Of a DNA stretch of 39,460 nucleotides, positions 33,601 through 39,460 are shown in pieces. A program made the translations under genes and the position numbers. Positions within the stretch are counted from its first letter, which is position 1. The number at the start of each line of letters is the position of its first letter. The DNA comes from an uncultured Christensenella sp. (GTDB lineage Bacteria; Bacillota; Clostridia; Christensenellales; Pumilibacteraceae), in assembly GCA_910578545.1 (NCBI GenBank), contig CAJTPT010000010.1:1-39460 (forward strand), written 5' to 3'. The notes below the pieces were generated by a model. The model was not told the DNA's origin, made no database searches, and saw nothing but the letters and a program-made list of their open reading frames with translations.

Positions 33601-36600
33601 GCATCCGTACAGTTCACTGAAAATCATGCTGTGCTACCGAATATTTCATATGCGGGAAGTTTCATTATGACAGTAAATACTTTAAGCTCCACCGCATCAA
33701 ATGTAATCTATCTTAACAATGTCGTAACCGATGCAAGTGCTATTATACTAAAAGAAGGAGAAAACTCGATTAGGATAATCGTAACAGCAGAAAGCGGCGT
33801 TACTGCTGAGTACATATTAACAGTTATCAAAGAAGCAAGGAAACTGCCTGAAATTACCGCAGAAGATATAACTGTTCGTTTAACAAAAAATAATTATAAG
33901 CTCGAACTCAGAGATAAGTTTGTCATAAAAGAAAACGATTATACAGGAACTTTAAAGATATTTTTCAACGGTTTGGAAATAAAAAACACTATCGTCGAAG
34001 TTGAAAATGTCAATTATATATATTCAGTCAAAATCCAATTCGAAGGCGAATTCGGTACTATTACGAAAGATTTCGAAATAGGTGTCATTCAGTACGAAGA
34101 AATCGAAATAATCTTTAATAAAAACAAAATCGAAATATCGGATGTTGCCCATGTATTTACATATCTTGATTTTATATTTGATATAGATTACTATGGAATT
34201 AATGAAAATGACTGTGAACTTAAAATACTTTGTAACAATGAACCCTTTTTTGCGAGCACACTTCCAACAGGTACATATTATATCACTGCACAAATATGGA
34301 GAGAAAGTAGCCTTATTGCCGAACAATCGACTTGGTTTTTGATTGACCACGGTGATCTTTCGTCTAGTATATCAGTTTCCTTAAAGTCCGCAGAAATGAT
34401 TATAACCGAGAATCCTTCAGTTAAATCACTTGAAGATTGTTTTGATATAGAATATTCCGACAATAACTATAGTCAACTGAGAATCGTATATCTTTTTGAA
34501 GAAGCCGATAGTCCGTCATATGATATTACATTAAAAGGTGGGGATAATATTTTCACACTTTTGATAAGCGACATAGTTACAGGCGAAGAATTATTTAGAC
34601 AAAGATTCTGCATTAAATGTATATATATTCCGTTAAGTAGTAAAGTATTTAAAAATCTTTATATAAATGATAATCCGATTACGATTGACGGGAACAAAGT
34701 AGTTTTATATAATTCTATAATATCTAAACCCGTAAAACTTGAATATGAATTAAATGAGTCATTTACAGTCCAAAATATCCAAACTGAAATCGAATTGCAT
34801 AACGGAATAAATACCATTGATTATAGCGCGAAAGAAAACGAATATATATTTAACGGGATATTGGAAATTTACTCAGTCTTCGATATTTCTAATTATATCA
34901 CTTCGATATATTATGACAATATTATTGCCGTAGATAATAAGATTATTCTCGATGCGGATACGAATATTGACATCAGCAATCTTGTTATTAACCTGAGTGA
35001 ATCCGAACATATTACCACATCACTCAGCATCAAAAGCGAACGAAACGATATTTATGAAATTCTAATATTTGGCTATTATGATGGAATCGCAATCGGCAAT
35101 ACCTTTGTGCAACTATATGTCGGTAGTGTACCGCCGCGTCTTATAGATATAATTACTAATGTTACCGCCGATGGTCTTATTTTTACGAATATCGGGGATT
35201 ACTCGCTTTCTTTATATGTAGTTTCAAATACACAAGAGCTTTCAGCGAATATTACATTTATCGATAATAAATACGGTGCCGAATTTAACTTTGGCAATCT
35301 ACAAATAGGAGATAATAGAACAAATTTGTTAGTTCAATACAACGCTAACAATGAATATGAATATAATGTTAATATTTATTTGTTCCCTACTGACTTTATA
35401 AATGAAATTAAATATCAAAATGATATATTACAAAAGACAGGTAACAAATATTTATGCGATGCAACAATACTAGACATTAATTTTATTAGTATATTATATA
35501 AAGATGCACTTAGCTGTTATAATTTATGTGAAGAAAAAACCGAAATTTTATTTAATGGCAATTTAATCGGAATTGATTATATGCTCAGCTTTAATAGCAT
35601 AAAAATTTACGAATTTAGCATTACAATAAATAATTCCAATGTGGCAGTAGAAGTATATTCTATAAACAATAAAACCTTACAACAAATCGGTGATGCAACC
35701 TTTACAGATTCAATTACAATGGAGCGCAATGATTCAGATGCAACATCTATATTATATATCTTAAATACTATTTATCCTTATTCTGTAATAATTGGGGACT
35801 ATTTAGATTATGACAAAGATATCGGCTATTTATTATCTTTAGATATATCTAATTATGCAAACAAAGAATCGGGAACATATACATTCGAATATACATTTGT
35901 GGTACGAGCAGTTAATGGTGATGAAAAAACTTATAAACTATCTATATCGATTACTGTTTATGAACGCAATGAACAAACTGCAGCATTAACTATTATTCTC
36001 AACAATGAACATCAAATATTTATTTTAGAAGACGAATTAAATATGGGACACATATTTGTTCAAGATCCCATATCTCTTGGAATTGAATGTGAATCAGTTA
36101 TGGTAATGATAAAAAATGATTTGGGTTATTCGTTGTACGATCAGCATATCGCCGTATCAAATTTAATCGTAAACAGACAGTTTGTAAACAGTAAGTATTT
36201 TATTGAGTTTTGTATCGGCTTAAATGAAGTTTACTTACAGACTGTAAGGATATATATAGCAGAATTTGCAACTTCCGACGGAACGATTATAGAAACAGCC
36301 TGTATCATAAACGATCAATTAATTATTATATCAAAAAATGCTGAAACCGAATCCATAACTTATGAAAATAAAGAGTATAATGTACGTATAGCACAAAATA
36401 AGCTTATTCTTACCGAAAAAGTTAATGAGATAGAAATCAAATATTTAGGAATCATGCTCGAATATGGAGAATTCCTATTCGATAATGGAACTACCGGACA
36501 AAATGGTTTAGTTAATATTCAAGATAATAAAATATTAATTATTTATAAAGAAAAAGATTTAATAATACCCTATGCATTAATTTATGTAGAATACGACTTA

Positions 36601-36612
36601 CAATCTACTTAA
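30652..36612 (+). CDS. giant membrane-anchored repeat protein (cadherin-like beta sandwich)
   Basis: A 1986-aa protein with an N-terminal anchor (about 7-32, LKLIIAMIAVAIATAVTVII) and a wholly extracytoplasmic body. The first third is a run of ~97-residue units starting L-x-x-I-x-V-N-G and ending in AENG-x4-Y-x-x-x-I. The DNA GCCGAAAACGG-like signature recurs at about 31564, 31855, 32146, 32440 and 32722. This fits cadherin-like beta-sandwich (PF12733-type) repeats. Later parts are less regular beta domains. No sortase signal. It is AT-rich. The start has no ribosome site. The 3' end overlaps the WYL gene by 4 bp, convergently. Confidence 0.8.
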   Translation: MKNGRLNLKLIIAMIAVAIATAVTVIITVVIINSGDFGIKSVTVNGIDATIAENTITVDIPQSQFISINTELNDSDAVIKYYSDKSEQDKISNIANFEIGGSDTSIYITVGKNESVKKRYTLIIKNHILQEPNISLTINGNEFTEANGMFEILLPFGNRQITLSDIKLPEFFTYKLYSDFERTDQIKQGESFNLSDNQNQLYLDIYNDKDINTYKSYIVKIIYIKSAEKQLLTFSINDNNAIIVNQTATVNIDRADNYSIVATSSDKSDLSIYYDNEHTQRVADFSSVLINNSKQSNKLYAAVMAENGTVSNYTITVYFNKESNSDILMLEINNIAAEISENTATILLPRTTIYSMTLSVSEYANFAVFYDEDMTSTINDLSAIDGLSNTEKESKLFIKVNAENGEMKLYTVILKYILNEDTSLSSITVNGIMADITDRSISVLIDRCKQLNIKTICSMPSSTPTIYSDVECNNALNWENIDISDYSSNNYRIFIKVTAENGKTAVYSLTVIFNPANNAELLDLRANNRALTFVDNSLDLEYEGTIQAFTFKIQYIKVSDYATYGFFKDEGCTESISDIENISLDQAVQSLYIKVIAENGNSSIYRINITLISNDNKLKMICINGQESIIKSEYSEITIESSNIVSIDELRTDANANVSVYYDISQTNPVKDLHNINFENNRAELFVRIVAENADIKVYHLIINIKYFPTIDFPISSIQLEERQTTIALNRLFEINGNSYSNNQFEINVFWDSTKINTDNILVGNEDKYHELQVIVSSQYFAKFSAHKTIRVLPYTLRPVQAVLINDSYNITDTDNSFVLSDLIRLNTGSYTLGTEYYIEFNNASNTKIIISPDSIFSLNEGNYKIFINSFKHDFEPISVGTINVVLLQKIIPAISAPNFLEYKVSENIIILRDLFEITANDYDIILIKTYINEIETDTLKCSAGIYTVKIQAYYSEGVIEKTLEIQIAAQSNNTDIDVSVNGASVQFTENHAVLPNISYAGSFIMTVNTLSSTASNVIYLNNVVTDASAIILKEGENSIRIIVTAESGVTAEYILTVIKEARKLPEITAEDITVRLTKNNYKLELRDKFVIKENDYTGTLKIFFNGLEIKNTIVEVENVNYIYSVKIQFEGEFGTITKDFEIGVIQYEEIEIIFNKNKIEISDVAHVFTYLDFIFDIDYYGINENDCELKILCNNEPFFASTLPTGTYYITAQIWRESSLIAEQSTWFLIDHGDLSSSISVSLKSAEMIITENPSVKSLEDCFDIEYSDNNYSQLRIVYLFEEADSPSYDITLKGGDNIFTLLISDIVTGEELFRQRFCIKCIYIPLSSKVFKNLYINDNPITIDGNKVVLYNSIISKPVKLEYELNESFTVQNIQTEIELHNGINTIDYSAKENEYIFNGILEIYSVFDISNYITSIYYDNIIAVDNKIILDADTNIDISNLVINLSESEHITTSLSIKSERNDIYEILIFGYYDGIAIGNTFVQLYVGSVPPRLIDIITNVTADGLIFTNIGDYSLSLYVVSNTQELSANITFIDNKYGAEFNFGNLQIGDNRTNLLVQYNANNEYEYNVNIYLFPTDFINEIKYQNDILQKTGNKYLCDATILDINFISILYKDALSCYNLCEEKTEILFNGNLIGIDYMLSFNSIKIYEFSITINNSNVAVEVYSINNKTLQQIGDATFTDSITMERNDSDATSILYILNTIYPYSVIIGDYLDYDKDIGYLLSLDISNYANKESGTYTFEYTFVVRAVNGDEKTYKLSISITVYERNEQTAALTIILNNEHQIFILEDELNMGHIFVQDPISLGIECESVMVMIKNDLGYSLYDQHIAVSNLIVNRQFVNSKYFIEFCIGLNEVYLQTVRIYIAEFATSDGTIIETACIINDQLIIISKNAETESITYENKEYNVRIAQNKLILTEKVNEIEIKYLGIMLEYGEFLFDNGTTGQNGLVNIQDNKILIIYKEKDLIIPYALIYVEYDLQST

Positions 36613-37598
36613 TAAATGTTATCTAAGATTGATATATAATGCTTGATGTCACTTACTATTTTATTGGGTTCGATTATCTGTAAACACTCGCCAAACGAAC
36701 AACACCAGCCGAAAAACTGCGGACTGATCTGCACTTGAATGGTAAACGTAAATTTACCGTACTCTTTTGCCGTAAACTTTGTATCTTTGCCAAAACGATC
36801 TATCATAGCATCAAGCAGCTTTGCGTCTATCTCAAGTGTTACATTTTCGGTTTCGCCTGTGAACATACCGAATATCTCATTGTAATGTTTAGCCGGATCG
36901 AATTTCTTTACTATAGCTGACGGCGTTATTCTTTTGTTTTCGCTGTTGACCGATTCCATTCTGTCTATCTTATAATGAGCTACGCTGTCTTTGTGTTTAT
37001 CACTATAACACACTAAATAATAGTTGTCGTTGTTAAATACCGTCGTTATAGGATTGACTATATAGCGTTTGCCGTTCTTTCTGTACTCTCTCGTTCCTTC
37101 GGCTGTGTAGTCGAAATATATAAAGGATAGTTGTTTGCCGTTGGTAATGGCGTTGTCGATCTCATTAATTATGTACAGTATATCTTCGTTTGTGTGTTTA
37201 CTCGTGTTAAACCAAACGTTTCTTTTGAGCAAAGTTGCCCGGTGCGAGCCGCCGAGTTCGGCTATCTTGTCAAGCAACACTTCCGTTTTCTTGGGCGTAA
37301 TAAAGCTCGCCGCTTGAACGGCGTCCATAAGTATGCGCAGTTCGGGAACATCAAAGCTGCGGTCGGCTATGAAATACTTTGTACTAAAACCGCTTTCTTT
37401 TACGCGAACAATATCGTAGCCGTTTTCTATGAGTTGGTCTATGTCTGTCGCAAGAACCCTGCGATCGCATACTATACCCTGCTCTTTTAGTTTTGAGCAC
37501 ATATCCGAGGTGGATAACGGATTGTCCTCGTCCGAGTCTTCTCGCAGTATTTCAAGTATCTTTAACAGTTTTATTTTCGATGAGTTTTCACGTTTCAT
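36609..37598 (-). CDS. WYL-domain transcriptional regulator
   Basis: A 329-aa regulator with an N-terminal winged helix (about 5-75: KLLKILEILREDSDEDNPLS, RRVLATDIDQLIENGYDI). A WYL domain covers about 150-240 (LSFIYFDY, YIVNPITTVFNNDNYYLVCY, HYKIDRM), and a WCX-like C-terminal domain follows. WYL proteins sense nucleic-acid or nucleotide ligands and control defence and mobile-element genes. It diverges from the recombinase gene with a shared intergenic region holding two promoters and an inverted repeat, so it probably controls recombinase expression. Confidence 0.9.
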   Translation of the reverse strand: MKRENSSKIKLLKILEILREDSDEDNPLSTSDMCSKLKEQGIVCDRRVLATDIDQLIENGYDIVRVKESGFSTKYFIADRSFDVPELRILMDAVQAASFITPKKTEVLLDKIAELGGSHRATLLKRNVWFNTSKHTNEDILYIINEIDNAITNGKQLSFIYFDYTAEGTREYRKNGKRYIVNPITTVFNNDNYYLVCYSDKHKDSVAHYKIDRMESVNSENKRITPSAIVKKFDPAKHYNEIFGMFTGETENVTLEIDAKLLDAMIDRFGKDTKFTAKEYGKFTFTIQVQISPQFFGWCCSFGECLQIIEPNKIVSDIKHYISILDNIY

Positions 37599-37621
37599 AG
37601 ATCACCGTCCTTACAATATAG

Positions 37622-37650
37622 AGTATAGCATAATGCCGTCTTATTGTAAA
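37622..37650 (-). promoter_or_regulatory. promoter of the WYL regulator
   Basis: TTTACA (37645-37650), 17-bp spacer, TATACT (37622-37627) on the minus strand. The leader to the ATG at 37598 is short. Confidence 0.75.
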
Positions 37651-37664
37651 GCATAGCTGTCTGT

Positions 37665-37736
37665 ATTTATTGACAACCGTAAGAATTCTCCTTGACTATT
37701 CCTCGCTTCTGTGATATAATATACTTGTCAATAAAT
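37665..37736. repeat. 11-bp inverted repeat flanking the recombinase promoter
   Basis: ATTTATTGACA (37665-37675) and TGTCAATAAAT (37726-37736) are perfect complements. The left copy lies about 15 bp upstream of the WYL -35 and the right copy just after the recombinase -10. Centre-to-centre spacing is 61 bp, close to six helical turns, which suits loop formation by a dimeric regulator. Recombinase arm sites are an alternative. Confidence 0.65.
37692..37720 (+). promoter_or_regulatory. promoter of the serine recombinase
   Basis: TTGACT (37692-37697), 17-bp spacer, TATAAT (37715-37720). The leader to the ATG at 37823 is about 95 nt and holds a hairpin. Confidence 0.8.
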
Positions 37737-37748
37737 GCGGACAAGTAC

Positions 37749-37794
37749 GGCGATTATCGCCCCGAACCATTTGAGGCTGAGGGCGATAATCGCC
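37749..37794 (+). promoter_or_regulatory. 13-bp inverted repeat in the recombinase leader
   Basis: GGCGATTATCGCC (37749-37761) and GGCGATAATCGCC (37782-37794) are perfect reverse complements, and each alone is almost a palindrome. No T-run follows. It may be an operator, an RNA hairpin limiting recombinase translation, or part of the attachment site, since att sites of large serine recombinases often lie next to their gene. Confidence 0.6.
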
Positions 37795-37822
37795 TATATG
37801 AAAGTTAAAGGTGGTACTGAAA

Positions 37823-39415
37823 ATGGAAAGTGCTGTAATTTATGCTCGGTTCAGTTCTTATGGGCAAAACGAGCAGAGCATCGAGGCGCAAGTGCGTATA
37901 TGCACTGAGTTCGCCGAGAATAAAGGACTTAAAGTAATACAGACGTATTCGGACAAGGCAAAGACCGGAACGAACGACGCTCGACCTGCTTTTCAACGTA
38001 TGTTAAGAGATGCGCGGACGGGTGCATTTCAGTACGTCATAGTCTATATGTTCGACCGTTTCGCTCGGAATCGCCGAGATAGCATTGTCTGTAAAGAAAT
38101 GCTTAAAGACAACGGCGTAAAAGTCCTTTCGGCGTTAGAACCTATCGCGGACGACGAAGGCGGTGAGTTCTACGAAATGTTCCTCGAATGGAACGCTGAG
38201 AAATACAGCAAGAGATTGAGTAAGCGTGTAAAGGACGGGTTGGATACGAGCGTTGCGAACGGAACGTTTTGCGGCGGGCATCTTATATACGGATATAGAA
38301 AGCGGTTAGAGCCTGTTCAGGGCAAAAGCGATAGGTTTATCAAGTACATAGAGATAGTTCCGGAAGAAGCGGAAATATTGCAATATGCGTTTGAACAGTT
38401 CGACAATGGCGTTAGCAAAACCGAAATTGCCGAAGCGCTTAATGCGAAAGGTTTACGATTTAAGGGTAAGCCGTTTACCAATAAGACTTTCGATAGATAC
38501 TTTACTAACAGAAAATACACGGGAGAGTTCGAGTTCGGCGAGCGTCTTTGCGATAATATGTACCCGAAGATTATAGAGAAAGATCTTTTCGAGCGCGTAC
38601 AAAAGCGGCTTGAAAATAATAGATATACCGGCGCGATACATAAAGCATTAGAGCCGTATATTTTAACGGGAAAACTTATATGCGGACACTGCAAGACGCC
38701 AATGGTTTCGGACGGCGGTACAAACAGGGACGGTTCTCGTCGGTACTACTACGCTTGCAAGAAAATGAAAAAGCACGCCTGCAATAAGAAGCGTGTCGAG
38801 AAAGATGCTATGGAGTTTGACGTTACGGTATTTGTCAAGAATGTTTACAGCAATCCAAAAAATGCAGAGAAAGCAGCCGAAGCAACGATTGCATATTTTG
38901 AGAAACGCACAGACAATGAAAATCTCATATCCATAAAAAACAAGATAGCCAATGCGACAAAAGAAGTAGATAAACTGACAGATTCGTTTGTAAATGCTAC
39001 TAGTGTTCTTCTTCGGAACAATATAGAGCGGAAAATAGCGGAGTACGAAACGCTGCTTAATGACTTGCAAGCGCAGGAAGCACAAATAGAACTCGAACGC
39101 GGATTGCAAATGACGAAACAGAATATACTCGATTTCATAGCCGAGCTTATGACGGGTGATCCACATGATAAGAAATATCAGAAAAGACTGATAGATAACC
39201 TTGTTAAACGTGTGGTAGTGAGAGATGACGGCTTCTCGGTCGTTACCACGCTTAAAGGCAGTCCGAAGTTCTATGCCGACGATCCCGAGGTCGTAGAAAG
39301 CGAAATAGAGCGATTGAGGGAGCTTTTAGAGCTTGAAAATGCCACAGAATCGGCAAAAATACCCCAATATTCCGAAAAAGCGGAGCAAATTCGAATACCA
39401 CCGCCCCGCCAGTAA
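37823..39415 (+). CDS. large serine recombinase
   Basis: A 530-aa site-specific recombinase; I start at the ATG at 37823 because the GTG 12 nt earlier lies in the AAGGTGG ribosome site. The catalytic domain is at 1-150: IYARFSSYGQNEQSIEAQ with nucleophile Ser11, YVIVYMFDRFARNRRD and the EWNAEKYSKRLSKRVKDG helix. The recombinase domain is at about 160-270. A zinc ribbon (LICGHCKTP ... YYYACKK ... ACNKK) and a coiled coil (about 370-440) follow. Such enzymes integrate and excise elements between short att sites. The gene lies at the right edge and is followed by a terminator, as expected for an element end. Confidence 0.95.
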   Translation: MESAVIYARFSSYGQNEQSIEAQVRICTEFAENKGLKVIQTYSDKAKTGTNDARPAFQRMLRDARTGAFQYVIVYMFDRFARNRRDSIVCKEMLKDNGVKVLSALEPIADDEGGEFYEMFLEWNAEKYSKRLSKRVKDGLDTSVANGTFCGGHLIYGYRKRLEPVQGKSDRFIKYIEIVPEEAEILQYAFEQFDNGVSKTEIAEALNAKGLRFKGKPFTNKTFDRYFTNRKYTGEFEFGERLCDNMYPKIIEKDLFERVQKRLENNRYTGAIHKALEPYILTGKLICGHCKTPMVSDGGTNRDGSRRYYYACKKMKKHACNKKRVEKDAMEFDVTVFVKNVYSNPKNAEKAAEATIAYFEKRTDNENLISIKNKIANATKEVDKLTDSFVNATSVLLRNNIERKIAEYETLLNDLQAQEAQIELERGLQMTKQNILDFIAELMTGDPHDKKYQKRLIDNLVKRVVVRDDGFSVVTTLKGSPKFYADDPEVVESEIERLRELLELENATESAKIPQYSEKAEQIRIPPPRQ

Positions 39416-39416
39416 G

Positions 39417-39451
39417 AACCTAAAACGAACCCCATAGTTTTAGGTTTTTTC
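39417..39451 (+). terminator. terminator of the recombinase gene
   Basis: AACCTAAAAC (39417-39426) pairs with GTTTTAGGTT (39437-39446), followed by a T-rich run. It starts 2 nt after the stop codon. Confidence 0.85.
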
Positions 39452-39460
39452 TTTTCCGCT

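Noticed and set aside
37811..37822. GTG start four codons before the recombinase ATG
   Set aside because: That GTG is part of the AAGGTGG ribosome site of the ATG at 37823.

Overview
The window looks like most of an integrative mobile element from a low-to-mid GC Gram-positive bacterium, most likely a gut Clostridia (Bacillota). The evidence is AGGAGG-type ribosome sites, TTGACA-N17-TATAAT promoters, UGA used as stop, a lipobox lipoprotein, a Firmicutes-style SOS cassette (LexA, Y-family polymerase, YolD-like protein), a WYL regulator and a large serine recombinase. No ribosomal or core metabolic gene is present apart from the 3' part of a tRNA-Ser(CGA) at the left edge, which may mark the chromosome side of the junction. 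I could not identify att sites.

Layout. (1) 1-1116: tRNA-Ser 3' part, a hairpin, and a self-contained metallo-beta-lactamase-fold hydrolase gene with its own promoter and terminator. (2) 1165-1490: a long nested inverted-repeat region that can pair with the ribosome site of the first gene after it. (3) 1498-7601, plus strand: a tightly packed operon of 14 genes, mostly small accessory proteins of unknown function. It also encodes a PcfK-like (AcrIIA9-family-like) domain fused to a MutS domain I, followed by a PcfJ-like protein. (4) 7604-8344, minus: an unknown 246-aa protein whose leader carries a terminator-like hairpin. (5) 8550-8845: intergenic DNA with repeated short motifs, a promoter and strong nested palindromes, a good candidate for a rolling-circle or transfer origin. 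(6) 8866-19654, minus: a coherent cluster made of an HUH endonuclease (Rep/relaxase-like), a multi-spanning membrane P-loop protein, a 32-aa membrane microprotein, five membrane-anchored extracytoplasmic proteins (two of them Ig-like paralogues), a possible small ssDNA-binding protein and several small proteins. (7) 19723-23300, minus: a sigma-70 region 4 protein, two terminators, a structured-RNA candidate, two zinc-ribbon proteins, and yolD-dinB-lexA under a consensus promoter with a candidate operator. (8) 23370-36612: AT-rich surface-protein island with a 1944-aa anchored protein with a glycine-rich tail, a GLUG-like lipoprotein and, divergently, a 1986-aa repeat protein that appears to be transcribed almost leaderless. 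(9) 36609-39451: WYL regulator and large serine recombinase with divergent promoters flanked by a shared inverted repeat.

How it may work together (inference). The recombinase excises and integrates the element. LexA and WYL sense damage or another signal. The HUH protein nicks near the 8.7 kb palindromes and the membrane P-loop protein plus the anchored proteins could form an envelope channel for ssDNA export, either a filamentous-phage-like extrusion machine or an unusual conjugation apparatus. I see no recognisable VirB4, VirD4/TcpA, MobA, capsid, portal or terminase gene. This cluster is the best candidate for an undescribed system in the window.
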